NCBI GenBank assembly: GCA_041662785.1 | Contig: JBAZRW010000004.1 | Location: 97,327-161,326 of the forward strand | DNA from: Bdellovibrionales bacterium | GTDB taxonomy: Bacteria; Pseudomonadota; Alphaproteobacteria; UBA9219 | DNA: 64,000 nucleotides | Reading direction: 5' to 3' | In this document: positions 33,617 to 41,637 of the stretch, piece after piece | Layout: each line of letters opens with the position of its first letter | Position numbering within the stretch: position 1 is the stretch's first letter | Made by a program: the position numbers and the translations under genes | Notes under the pieces: generated by a model | The model's input: only the letters and a program-made list of their open reading frames with translations | What the model was told of the DNA's origin: nothing | The model's database searches: none

Positions 33617-34060
33617 GTGGAACACGAAAACTTGTCTGTTGGTTTGTTAGAGATATCGGATACCATAACACCGGAAGTCGATGACGCGTTGTTGCGCGGC
33701 CTTACGGCCAATGCACTTGCCCAAAACGCCCCCCCTTATAAGAAAACGGAGCTTTCCATCGTCCGCCGCGATGAGGCGGGCGCGGTTGTCGCTGGCCTGA
33801 CGGGCAAGACCGTTTGGGGCTGGCTCTATACGGATTCTTTGTGGGTGGATGAAAGCTTGCGTGGGCAGGGCGTTGGCTCGGCGCTGATAAAGGCCGCCGA
33901 AGAAGAGGCTCTTAAGCGTGGCTGCCACAGCGCCTATGTCTGGACAGAGAGTTTCGAAGCGCGCGGATTTTATCCCAAGTGCGGGTATACAGAATATGCC
34001 GTGATGGACGATTTCCCTATGGGACATCAGAAGATCGGGTTGAGGAAGGGGCTTGCATGA
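33617..34060 (+). CDS. GNAT-family N-acetyltransferase (first of a tandem pair)
   Basis: From the GTG at 33617 the product has 147 residues; the exact start is uncertain because the AGGGA just upstream is very close. The acetyl-CoA loop is SLWVDESLRGQGVGSALIKAAEEEALKRGC (V-DE-LRGQGVGS), with an aromatic ARGFYPKCGYTEYAVM near the end. The acceptor is unknown. Its stop overlaps the start of a second, related GNAT gene (ATGA). The pair occupies the normally closed rpsO-pnp slot. Confidence 0.85.
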   Translation: MEHENLSVGLLEISDTITPEVDDALLRGLTANALAQNAPPYKKTELSIVRRDEAGAVVAGLTGKTVWGWLYTDSLWVDESLRGQGVGSALIKAAEEEALKRGCHSAYVWTESFEARGFYPKCGYTEYAVMDDFPMGHQKIGLRKGLA

Positions 34061-34479
34061 ATAGACCAATTTATTTTGATAATCTGTTAGAAGAGGACTG
34101 GGAAATTATTCGGAAAGGGCTTGCCGACTATTCTATCCAATATAATCAGCCGCCTTTCGTCGTTGAACCCGCCGCTTTTGTTTGTCGTGATGGAGAAAGA
34201 CTCGTTGGTGGTTTGTCTGGATGGTCAGCGCGAGGTGGTTTTGACATTGGGGCTTTTTGGGTTTCTCCTGACATGAGAAGACAGGGCATCGGTTCGGAAC
34301 TAGTCCGTGCCGCTGAAGAGATTGCAAGGAGTCGCGGTTGTTTATCCATCTTTGTATGGACGATGAATTATCAGGCCCCGAATTTTTATGCCAAACATGG
34401 CTTTGAGAAGGTTGTTGAAAGGCCAGCTGATAATAACGGAACGGTATCGGTTGGTTTTATGAAAATACTGTCCAAATAG
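34057..34479 (+). CDS. GNAT-family N-acetyltransferase (second of a tandem pair)
   Basis: The start at 34057 (MNRPIYFDNLLEEDWEII) follows GAGGAAGGGG and overlaps the previous stop; the 140-residue product shares layout with its neighbour: NQPPFVVEPAAFVCR, GAFWVSPDMRRQGIGSELVRAAEEIARSRGC and NFYAKHGFEKV. The two are probably ancient paralogues and may work on related substrates. It is more AT-rich than the first copy. Confidence 0.87.
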   Translation: MNRPIYFDNLLEEDWEIIRKGLADYSIQYNQPPFVVEPAAFVCRDGERLVGGLSGWSARGGFDIGAFWVSPDMRRQGIGSELVRAAEEIARSRGCLSIFVWTMNYQAPNFYAKHGFEKVVERPADNNGTVSVGFMKILSK

Positions 34480-34853
34480 AGCGGATAGGCCAAAAGTTTC
34501 TCCCCACCTTAACAGGCTGGGGGACGTGTTTTTCAGGTCAAGCGGCACTGCCGGAAAAACATTAGAGTTTCATGAAGTGTGTCGCAGCATGAGAGCCATG
34601 CGCCATGGGGGCGTATGGGATGTCAAAAGTTTGTTGTGGTGGTGAGAGCCGTTAATTAACTCTTGTCCCGCGTCATTCCGGCGAAGGCCGGAATCCAGCG
34701 CCGAGTATCTACGAGGCGTATGAGTCATATGCGCGGCAGACGCCGCGCAGCTGGATCCCGCTTTTCAGCGGGATGACGAGGGTTTTGTTGAGAGGAAGGC
34801 TTTCAAAACATCATCAGAACAAACAACAGAGAAAACAGAAAGACGGAAAGAAA
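34480..34853 (+). other. pnp upstream region with a palindromic repeat unit
   Basis: No gene is supported in these 374 bases. They hold a complete palindromic unit (34671-34778) and, before it, about 190 bases that may contain the pnp promoter and leader. GACGGAAAGAAA precedes the pnp ATG. An autoregulatory RNase III hairpin as in other pnp leaders is possible; the repeat itself is a candidate. Confidence 0.5.
34671..34778. repeat. Complete CGTCAT...ATGACG palindromic repeat unit
   Basis: The left hairpin CGTCATTCCGGCGAAGGCCG is followed by GAATCCAGCGCCG; the right part is GCAGCTGGATCCCGC and a hairpin ending GGGATGACG. It lies 76 bases before pnp, within its probable leader. Confidence 0.85.
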
Positions 34854-36971
34854 ATGTTTACAGTCTACAGAAAAGAAATGGAATGGGGCGGGCGCAAGCT
34901 TGTTCTTGAAACCGGCAAAGTCGCGCGTCAAGCCGACGGCGCGGTGATGATCACGATGGGCGGCACGGCCGTTCTGTGTACCGTTGTCGGTGCGAAAAAA
35001 CCAAAACCTGGGCAGGGCTTTTTCCCGCTCACGGTTAACTATCAGGAAAAGTATTTTGCGGCTGGCCGCATTCCCGGCGGATTCTTCCGCCGCGAGGGTC
35101 GTCCGACCGAAACGGAAACGCTGACAAGTCGTTTGATCGACCGTCCGATCCGTCCCTTGTTCCCCGAAGGCTATCTGAACGAAACGCAAGTGATTGCCAC
35201 AGTTCTTAGCCACGATCTGGAAAACAACCCCGATATGGTTGCGATGATTGGTTGTTCGGCGGCTTTGACGCTGTCAGGCATTCCCTTCCTTGGCCCGATT
35301 GCTGGTTGCCGCATTGGTTATATCAATGGCGAGTATGTTTTGAACCCGACGATCACGCAGCTGGAAGAAAGCTCGCTAGAGCTTTTGATCGCTGGCACAC
35401 GCGAAGGCGTGCTGATGGTCGAGTCTGAAGCCAAGGAGCTGTCGGAAGAAATCATGCTGGGCGCTGTGAATTTTGGTCATGACCAAATGCAGGCCGTGAT
35501 TGATTTGATTATCTCGCTTGCTGAAGTCGCCGCCAAGGATCCTCGTGATCTGCCGCCTGCGCCTTATGATCGTCCTGCCATGATTGCCAAGCTTTCCGGC
35601 ATTATCGGGGCCGATTTGGCAGACGCGTACAGCGAAACAGCCAAGCAGATCCGTTATGCCAAGTTGGATAAGATGAAGGAAAAGGCTTTGGCTGCGTTCG
35701 ATGAGGCCGATCCTTTGCGTGAGCATGTTTTGGATGCCGTCGAGCAAATGAAGTACGATCACGTTCGCGCCTTGGTTCTTGATACGGGTCGCCGTATCGA
35801 TGGCCGCGATACGAAAACCATTCGTCCGATTCTGGGCGAAGTTGGCTTTTTGGATCGCACGCACGGCTCGGCTTTGTTCACACGTGGCGAGACGCAAGCG
35901 ATTGTCGTCACCACGCTGGGCACTGGTCAAGACGAGCAGATCATCGATGCGCTCACGGGCGAATACCGTGAAGCTTTCATGCTGCACTACAACTTCCCTC
36001 CGTACTCGGTTGGTGAAACGGGCCGCATGTCTGGCCCTGGTCGCCGCGAAATCGGTCATGGCAAGCTGGCATGGCGGGCGATCCGTCCTTTGCTTCCGGC
36101 CAAAGACAAGTTCCCGTACACCATTCGCGTGGTATCGGAAATCACCGAGTCTAACGGCTCATCGTCGATGGCGACGGTCTGCGGCACGTCGCTTTCGCTT
36201 ATGGATGCGGGTGTTCCTTTGGCGCGTCCTGTGGCGGGTATCGCCATGGGCCTGATCAAGGAGCCGAAGGGCTTTGCCGTTCTGTCCGATATTCTGGGTG
36301 ATGAAGATCATCTTGGTGATATGGACTTTAAGGTTGCGGGCACGGAAAACGGCGTCACCGCTTTGCAGATGGACATCAAGATCACCTCGATCACGAGAGA
36401 AATCATGCAAATCGCTCTTGGCCAAGCCAAGGAAGGGAGACTGCATATTCTTGGCGAGATGGCCAAGGCTTTGACGGGCGCTCGTGAAGGCGTAAGCCAG
36501 AACGCGCCTCGCATCACGACGCTCCAGATTCCCAAGGATAAAATCCGTGAGGTTATTGGTTCGGGCGGCAAGGTCATTCGCGAGATTTGCGAAACGACAG
36601 GCGCGAAGATCGATATCGAGGATGATGGCACGATCAAGGTCGCGGCGGTTGACTCGGCGGCGGGCGAAGCGGCGATTGCTTGGATCAAGGGCATCGTGGC
36701 GGAAGCCGAAGTCGGCGTCATTTACAAAGGCAAGGTCGTCAAGCTCATGGACTTTGGCGCGTTTGTAAACTTCTTGGGATCCAAGGATGGCCTCGTCCAT
36801 ATCTCGGAACTCAGCAAGGAACGCGTTGGCAAGGTTGGCGATGTCGTCACCGAAGGCCAAGAAGTTTACGTCAAGGTTATGGGCGTGGATGATCGCGGTA
36901 AGGTTAAGTTGTCGATGAAGGTTGTCGATCAAGCGACGGGCGTGGATTTGTCCGTGACGCAAGACGGCTAA
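34854..36971 (+). CDS. pnp: Polyribonucleotide nucleotidyltransferase (PNPase)
   Basis: The start at 34854 (MFTVYRKEMEWGGRKL) follows GGAAAG. The 705-residue enzyme has two RNase PH-like domains (GRIPGGFFRREGRPTETE; second around GRRIDGRDTKTIRPI, with SEITESNGSSSMATVCG), then a KH domain (IREVIGSGGKVIREICETTG) and an S1 domain (VIYKGKVVKLMDFGAFVNF). It degrades RNA 3' to 5' by phosphorolysis. Length and domains are complete. A strong terminator lies 260 bases downstream. Confidence 0.98.
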   Translation: MFTVYRKEMEWGGRKLVLETGKVARQADGAVMITMGGTAVLCTVVGAKKPKPGQGFFPLTVNYQEKYFAAGRIPGGFFRREGRPTETETLTSRLIDRPIRPLFPEGYLNETQVIATVLSHDLENNPDMVAMIGCSAALTLSGIPFLGPIAGCRIGYINGEYVLNPTITQLEESSLELLIAGTREGVLMVESEAKELSEEIMLGAVNFGHDQMQAVIDLIISLAEVAAKDPRDLPPAPYDRPAMIAKLSGIIGADLADAYSETAKQIRYAKLDKMKEKALAAFDEADPLREHVLDAVEQMKYDHVRALVLDTGRRIDGRDTKTIRPILGEVGFLDRTHGSALFTRGETQAIVVTTLGTGQDEQIIDALTGEYREAFMLHYNFPPYSVGETGRMSGPGRREIGHGKLAWRAIRPLLPAKDKFPYTIRVVSEITESNGSSSMATVCGTSLSLMDAGVPLARPVAGIAMGLIKEPKGFAVLSDILGDEDHLGDMDFKVAGTENGVTALQMDIKITSITREIMQIALGQAKEGRLHILGEMAKALTGAREGVSQNAPRITTLQIPKDKIREVIGSGGKVIREICETTGAKIDIEDDGTIKVAAVDSAAGEAAIAWIKGIVAEAEVGVIYKGKVVKLMDFGAFVNFLGSKDGLVHISELSKERVGKVGDVVTEGQEVYVKVMGVDDRGKVKLSMKVVDQATGVDLSVTQDG

Positions 36972-37025
36972 TATCAACGGCTTTTTGCGATGATGCTTTT
37001 CATTGCAGTAAGAGCCACGCTAAGT

Positions 37026-37161
37026 CCCTCCCCCTTGCGGGGAGGGGTTGGGGAGGGGGGAGTGACGATGAGCTGAAATCTATGGTTATGGATTATGTTC
37101 TGATCATGGGTGGCCAAGTTGCTCTCCCCCCCTCCTAGCCTCCCCCGCAAGGGGGGAGGAA
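37026..37161. repeat. GC-rich inverted repeat, second copy of the 13148-13286 family
   Basis: CCCTCCCCCTTGCGGGGAGG near 37026 is matched by CCTCCCCCGCAAGGGGGGAG near 37141. The stem sequence (CCCCTTGCGGGG) is shared with the element near tetR. Confidence 0.65.
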
Positions 37162-37230
37162 AAGAGAAGGCTCCCTCCCGAAAGAGGGGGGCACTATGTG
37201 AGGCGAGAGCGTAAGCAGGTTTTAAAAACA

Positions 37231-37268
37231 ATCCGGCGGTGACCTTTTCGGTTGCCGCCGGATTTTTG
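37231..37268 (+). terminator. Rho-independent terminator of pnp
   Basis: ATCCGGCGG (37231-37239) pairs with CCGCCGGAT (37255-37263), extended inside by GACC/GGTT, and is followed by a T-rich run. It also faces the convergent hydrolase gene and may work in both directions. Confidence 0.85.
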
Positions 37269-37288
37269 TTGGGAGAAGGGGGCTTAGG

Positions 37289-37960
37289 TCACCTTAAAGA
37301 GGCGTAGCTCACTACTTTTTGCAAAAGGCGCTGGGGCAGACCTTTGGGCTGCGGCATGGGGGGTAACATCCCCTTTTCCTTCAGATGGCGCAGAAAATCA
37401 TCGCGCGGTGACAGATGGACTTTGTGGATCCCATCACAGGTATTCATTAGCTTTTCTTTATGCCATCCGGGGGCGTTGGGTTGTTTTTCGCAATAATTGT
37501 CCGCCATAAGGTCGTAAATAGCATAAACATTAAGCCCCACGTTTTGGGCGCCAATAATAGTGTCTGAAACGCACGCGCCGGTGTTCATTCCTGTTATAAT
37601 AACATTCCGGCAGTTTTTTGATTGAAGGAGTTCCTTTAAGGGGGAGCGATGTTCGTAGTAGAAAGCGTCATTAACAAGTTTAATATAAATAGGTTCGTTC
37701 TCTTTTGGCCTGACCGCTTCAAGACCCAATTTTTGTACAAAGGGTGTTCTTTCTTTGGGTTCTTGCGGAGCAAAGGTAAAAGGAGGCTCATGGCCGGAGC
37801 CAAAGGCCACCCAAATGGTCAGGATATTATGTTCGCGCAGTCTGTTGGCAAAGATGCGCGCGGCATGTGTAAAATTATGAACCCGTGATTTTGGGAGACT
37901 TTTATAAAAGCATGATTGAATATCGATGGCCAGATGAACGGCGTCAAAAGCATTTTTCAT
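37289..37960 (-). CDS. Isochorismatase-like cysteine hydrolase
   Basis: The 223-residue protein starts after AGGAAA. It has the isochorismatase-family triad pattern: Asp in AIDIQSCFYKS (residue 13), a Lys in the middle (KLVNDAFYYEH region, near residue 94), and the nucleophilic Cys in VIITGMNTGACVSDTIIGAQ (near residue 129). Family members hydrolyse isochorismate, nicotinamide, N-carbamoyl compounds or peroxyureidoacrylate. The substrate is not predictable; no siderophore or NAD salvage genes are adjacent. It is a single gene, convergent with pnp. Confidence 0.85.
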   Translation of the reverse strand: MKNAFDAVHLAIDIQSCFYKSLPKSRVHNFTHAARIFANRLREHNILTIWVAFGSGHEPPFTFAPQEPKERTPFVQKLGLEAVRPKENEPIYIKLVNDAFYYEHRSPLKELLQSKNCRNVIITGMNTGACVSDTIIGAQNVGLNVYAIYDLMADNYCEKQPNAPGWHKEKLMNTCDGIHKVHLSPRDDFLRHLKEKGMLPPMPQPKGLPQRLLQKVVSYASLR

Positions 37961-38177
37961 AATGATTTCCTGTAAAACAAAGCCTTATTTTTTATACAGA
38001 CGCATCATGAAAGTAAAAAGAGAAAAAGGGTGTTTTGGCTTGTTATAAGGTCGTTTTTAACCGGATTTATACCGGATCGAGAGGCTTTCTTAATCATTAC
38101 GATACCGAAACTTAACAAGTAAAGCGTATGGTAGGGGAATGACACTTCAAAGCATTTAACTTAAATTGGAGATAAAA

Positions 38178-38276
38178 ATGGCCCTCTTCGACTCGCGTTT
38201 TATTGTGCTTTTTGGCGCAGTTCTTTTTCTTTCAGCGGCCCTCTTTGCCAATGGCGCTTCCTCGGCTCCCTATTAA
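38178..38276 (+). CDS. 32-residue hydrophobic peptide gene
   Basis: GGAGATAAAA directly precedes ATG at 38178. The 32-codon frame encodes a short polar start (MALFDSR), a hydrophobic stretch FIVLFGAVLFLSAALFA, and NGASSAPY. It could be a single-pass membrane microprotein or a secreted peptide released after the SSA site. It is flanked by the hydrolase gene (divergent) and the NrdJ-like gene (convergent, 13 bases away). I see no known family. The good ribosome-binding site and hydrophobic profile support it. Confidence 0.5.
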   Translation: MALFDSRFIVLFGAVLFLSAALFANGASSAPY

Positions 38277-38289
38277 GCCTCAAGCAGGT

Positions 38290-40425
38290 CTATCCCCGTT
38301 TTGACGGCAAGGTTTTTCCCGTCAGGGGGGAGGCCTTGCGGCGCAAGCTAACCGCGCTGGCTGTCGCTTTGGCCTTTGGCTTGGCGGCAACCGTTGTCTG
38401 TTTCTTGCGGCTCAGGACGGGATGCGTGGCGCTTAGGCTGGGCGTCTTGCGCTTCATGACCCGCGCCGCCGTCGGCAGACTCGCCCGTTTCGCCTGATGA
38501 AGCGCTTTGATAGAGGGCGCTTGCCGTGTGAGCGTCAGGCTTTTTAAACCCAGCTCCCAAGCCTTTAGAACGAGCGTGGCGCGATCCTTTGCCTCTAGCG
38601 TTGCGGGCACGGCAAGCGTCAAGGCGACATCATCCGTGATAAAACTTTGCGTTGCCGCTGCCATGGCCAGCGTGGCGTCAAGTGGCATGGACTCTGCTGT
38701 TTCAAAGAGGGCGCGATGCTCGGCTTTAAGTTCCAGCACGGCATCCACCGTGTCGTGCCCGCAGCAAAAGGCGTTCGCGGCGTCGATTTCTTGCGCCGAA
38801 AAGCCCAGATGCCCCAGCATGTCAAAGGCAGGATTGTGAAGGTCTTGATCGCTCAGGCCAAGCTTGGCGCGGCAAAGCTCTAACCCGATCACCCAAGGCG
38901 TTACCGCAAGGCGCAGATGGTTCACGAAAGGCAGGGCGGCTTCGATGCGCTCCAACGCTTCATCGGGAAGGCCTTTATCACCCAGCGCCGTAAGGCTAAT
39001 GGCGGGGGCGGCTTTCAGCGTGCGATAGCCTGTGATGTGATCAAGGATCGCCTTTTGATCCTCTGGCGCATAGCCCAGTGTTTCCAGTGCGATCCTCAGC
39101 GCGGGGCGGGCGCGGCGCTCAAATATCTCATCGCCAAGCGCATAATCGCAAGCCAACGCGGCCTCGGCCATGACGCCTGCGCTCGCGCTGTCCAGCAACG
39201 GCGCAAGGGCGGAGACGGGCGTGATCGTGGTAAGGTGAAGATGCCGAAGGCCATGCTGCCGGACAAGGTGAAGGGCTTCCTCGCTGGCATAACGCGCCGT
39301 GGCGATCAAAACCAGATCCGCGCCGGAATCGATGCGGATCGTTTGTGGCAGAACCTCTAGGCGGTCATAGTCGGTCTTTTCATTAAAGGTCGCCCGCAGC
39401 CTGTTGCCCAAGGCGCGAAGGGTAGCCTCGCGACCAGCGGTAAAGGCCTCGCAGCTCCCGACTTTTTGGGCGATCCGCGCCGAAGTCGAAGCCGCCGCCG
39501 CCGTGACGATGGCCGCCAAGGCCGCCGCCGTGTTGCGCGCAGGCTCGCTGTTATAGGGAAGGGCGAGGCTCATCAGCATCGCAGCAAGGTTGCCCATGTT
39601 GATCGCAAGGGGGCGTTCGGCGGAGGCCGTGACGGCTATCTCGTCATAGAAAAGCTCACACAAAAGGACGGCCAGCTTGGTCGCGTGGCGAAGGCCTGCC
39701 GCATCGATCCCGCCATCATCTTGACGGAAGGCCAGTAGGTTGAGCGTCGCGCTGGGCGCTGCCACGGCGCTTGGCCCTGATCCCCATTGCGCCATGGTGT
39801 CGGTAAAGGCCAGCGTGGTCGTGGCGTGGCTTAGGCTGCTTTCGAAAAAGCTTTGCCATTTCTCGCGTGTGTGCGGCTGCTCGCCGCGCAACAGGGCGTC
39901 GATGGTTTCGTTTTGCACAATCAGCGTTTGAGCATTCGGAGCCATTGGCGCAGGCGTAGCGGAGGATCCCGCCGCTTGCTGTCCATAGGCCCAATCAAGG
40001 CCAAGGATCGCCAATACGCGCGGCGCGATAACAAGGCGGCCCGTGAGCAAGGCGGCTCGCGTTTCGTCATAGAAGACGGAGGCTGCCTCTTCATCCGGCC
40101 AAAATCCTTTTTGCCAGCCACGATAGGTGGCGGCCCCTACCACGCGGTTCAGAACATCCATGACCGAGCGTTCGGGGGCCGAGGCGTGACCATTGGCGCG
40201 ACGTTGCCATAGCCATGAGGGGATTGTGTTTTCCTCGACCACACGCCGAGCGGTGGGGGCCGATAAATGCAAGGCTTCCTGAAAAGACTGCGCGGCTTCA
40301 AGGCTCCATGTCGCAGGCACTTGAAAGGAGGGTCGAAGAACCTCGGCCTCGCTGCCCGCCGTGACAAAATGCATGGCATTCCAAGGGAGGAGAGCGCCCG
40401 TAGTAAAAAGTCGTTCCAAGTGCAT
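38290..40425 (-). CDS. NrdJ-like class II ribonucleotide reductase homologue lacking catalytic motifs
   Basis: The 711-residue protein follows the alphaproteobacterial NrdJ pattern over much of its length. The start MHLERLFTTG is followed by VVEENTIPSWLWQRRANG (62-79) and YRGWQKGFWPDEEAASVFYD (101-120). Next come APSATLNLLAF and DAAGLRHATKL (223-251), NMGNLAAMLMSLALPYNSE (276-294), TSARIAQKVG (314-323) and TTITPVSALAPLLDSASAGV (399-418). The end has LETLGYAPEDQKAILDHITG (448-467) and EIDAANAFCCGHDTVD (546-561). NrdJ in this group is usually near 1200 residues. Here residues about 150-220 replace most of the catalytic barrel: the NPCxE thiyl-radical motif is absent and the Cys before NLASLNL is missing. 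The last about 60 residues are Lys/Ala-rich. It is therefore probably a pseudoenzyme, yet intact, and its promoter has two NrdR-like boxes. A regulatory or structural role is inference. Confidence 0.75.
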   Translation of the reverse strand: MHLERLFTTGALLPWNAMHFVTAGSEAEVLRPSFQVPATWSLEAAQSFQEALHLSAPTARRVVEENTIPSWLWQRRANGHASAPERSVMDVLNRVVGAATYRGWQKGFWPDEEAASVFYDETRAALLTGRLVIAPRVLAILGLDWAYGQQAAGSSATPAPMAPNAQTLIVQNETIDALLRGEQPHTREKWQSFFESSLSHATTTLAFTDTMAQWGSGPSAVAAPSATLNLLAFRQDDGGIDAAGLRHATKLAVLLCELFYDEIAVTASAERPLAINMGNLAAMLMSLALPYNSEPARNTAAALAAIVTAAAASTSARIAQKVGSCEAFTAGREATLRALGNRLRATFNEKTDYDRLEVLPQTIRIDSGADLVLIATARYASEEALHLVRQHGLRHLHLTTITPVSALAPLLDSASAGVMAEAALACDYALGDEIFERRARPALRIALETLGYAPEDQKAILDHITGYRTLKAAPAISLTALGDKGLPDEALERIEAALPFVNHLRLAVTPWVIGLELCRAKLGLSDQDLHNPAFDMLGHLGFSAQEIDAANAFCCGHDTVDAVLELKAEHRALFETAESMPLDATLAMAAATQSFITDDVALTLAVPATLEAKDRATLVLKAWELGLKSLTLTRQAPSIKALHQAKRASLPTAARVMKRKTPSLSATHPVLSRKKQTTVAAKPKAKATASAVSLRRKASPLTGKTLPSKRG

Positions 40426-40458
40426 GGGGGAAACCTTTGTTTTTCAGCGAAATCAAAG

Positions 40459-40467
40459 TTATCCACA
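40459..40467 (+). promoter_or_regulatory. Consensus DnaA box in the nrdJ-like promoter region
   Basis: TTATCCACA is a perfect DnaA box and overlaps the first NrdR-like site. DnaA boxes near ribonucleotide reductase genes are known in other bacteria. A single site may be chance. Confidence 0.4.
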
Positions 40468-40478
40468 AGATGATGTGG
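40463..40478. promoter_or_regulatory. NrdR-box-like palindrome 1
   Basis: CCACAAGATGATGTGG keeps the palindromic CACA...TGTG core of the NrdR box (consensus acaCwAtATaTwGtgt). It starts exactly 31 bases before the second box, the spacing usual for paired NrdR sites. Confidence 0.55.
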
Positions 40479-40493
40479 TGCGCCCATTTTATG

Positions 40494-40509
40494 ACACAAA
40501 ATATAGTGA
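40494..40509. promoter_or_regulatory. NrdR-box-like palindrome 2
   Basis: ACACAAAATATAGTGA matches the NrdR consensus at 14 of 16 positions. It lies 69-84 bases upstream of the NrdJ-like start and would allow dATP/ATP-dependent repression by NrdR. It lies in the gap shared with the divergent NDUFA12 gene. Confidence 0.65.
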
Positions 40510-40660
40510 ATTTAAAGAAAAAGATACTCACAGGGGGTGGCTGCATAAGACCTTGGCAAAACCTTGATAAAACCCTTTTGGGATCAGGCTTTGTTAAAAG
40601 TTGTTCACACCTTTTTTAGGAATTGGATGGCAAAAGCAAGGGGACGAATGATGGGATAAA

Positions 40661-41062
40661 ATGAACGAAGCCTTTTCTTGGATAAGACAACTCGCCCAGA
40701 TCGGGACGAAGTTGACGGTAGTGCTGTTCGGACGGCTGGCCTTTACGGATGCCTATGACAACCGTTATTATGTTGTGCAGAAACCAAGGTGGCGGTCTAA
40801 GGCAACTGAAAAAAGATGGGTTTTGTACGCGGGCGCTCCTGAGGCGACCAAGGTTCCGCCAGAGGCTTTTGTCTGGCTACATCATCTGTGCGATCAGCCC
40901 TTGCCGAAGGTGGGGAGAACCCGTTATGGTAAAGACGTGGAGCACCATCCGAATCTGACGGGCACTGTGGTGGCTTCTTTTCCGTCAGGGTATGGGCTCT
41001 CTTTGAAAAAGGGGACATTGCCCCGTCATCGTGATAATCAGGCGTGGCAACCGCCTGCGTGA
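40661..41062 (+). CDS. NDUFA12-family complex I accessory protein
   Basis: The 133-residue protein contains FTDAYDNRYYVVQKPRWRS, RWVLYAGAPEATKVPPEAFVWLHH and PNLTGT, the pattern of the mitochondrial NDUFA12 (B17.2) subunit, which alphaproteobacteria also encode. It is expected to assist assembly or stability of NADH:quinone oxidoreductase, whose core genes nuoA-F lie at 58.3-63.6 kb. It is followed closely by mlaD and the DUF2155 gene, a conserved alphaproteobacterial order. Confidence 0.92.
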   Translation: MNEAFSWIRQLAQIGTKLTVVLFGRLAFTDAYDNRYYVVQKPRWRSKATEKRWVLYAGAPEATKVPPEAFVWLHHLCDQPLPKVGRTRYGKDVEHHPNLTGTVVASFPSGYGLSLKKGTLPRHRDNQAWQPPA

Positions 41063-41088
41063 ACAAAAATGAAGTGAAGGAGTTGGTT

Positions 41089-41637
41089 ATGGGACGCAAT
41101 GCAATTGAAACCGTGCTGGGAGCCGTTGTTTTGGTGGTAGCCGGTTTTTTTCTGGTTTTTGCCTATTCCAGCGCGGATTTGCGTAAGGTCGAGGGCTACA
41201 CCGTTTCGGCGAATTTCCCGATGGTGGATGGCCTGAAAGAGGGCGGCGACGTCAAGATCAACGGCGTGAAGGTGGGCTCAATTGCCGAGATGAAGCTGAT
41301 CACCGAACCGGGGCCAGCGCAGTATCTTGTACATATGAAAATGACCCTTTTGCCTTCCGTGGAGTTGCCGACCGACACCATCGCGATGGTGGCCAGCGAA
41401 AGCCTTTTGGGTGGCAAGTATTTGTCGCTTGAGATTGGTGTCGATGATGCCATGGTTCCGAAAGATGGCAGCGGCAAGCTAACCCGCACGCAAGCGCCGA
41501 TGCGTCTTGATGATTTGATCGGGCAGCTTATCTACAGCAAAAAGTCAGAAGCAGCGCCTTCAGCGCCCGCCCCTGCCGCGGCTCCTGCGCCTGCTGCAGC
41601 GTCTGCGCCAGCAGCGGCTGAGCCGACGCTCCCGTGA
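41089..41637 (+). CDS. mlaD: MlaD-type phospholipid transport substrate-binding protein
   Basis: The start at 41089 (MGRNAIETVLGAVVL) follows AAGGAG. The 182-residue protein has one N-terminal membrane helix (about residues 7-27) and an MCE domain (YTVSANFPMVDGLKEGGDVKINGVKVG; SLLGGKYLSLEIG). The MCE hexamer of the Mla system carries phospholipids across the periplasm to keep outer membrane asymmetry. The last about 30 residues are a Pro/Ala low-complexity tail. mlaE/F are not adjacent. The start of the DUF2155 gene overlaps its stop. Confidence 0.92.
   Translation: MGRNAIETVLGAVVLVVAGFFLVFAYSSADLRKVEGYTVSANFPMVDGLKEGGDVKINGVKVGSIAEMKLITEPGPAQYLVHMKMTLLPSVELPTDTIAMVASESLLGGKYLSLEIGVDDAMVPKDGSGKLTRTQAPMRLDDLIGQLIYSKKSEAAPSAPAPAAAPAPAAASAPAAAEPTLP

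Larger units (their letters stand above)
36972..37288. other. Intergenic region with GC-rich inverted repeat and terminator
   Basis: The 317 bases between pnp and the convergent hydrolase gene hold no gene. They contain a GC-rich inverted repeat (37026-37161) related to the one at 13148-13286 and a rho-independent terminator (37231-37268). Confidence 0.7.

Noticed and set aside
40441..40620. Possible replication origin because of a perfect DnaA box
   Set aside because: Only one strong box, no AT-rich unwinding region with clustered boxes and no dnaA/dnaN/hemE-type neighbours.
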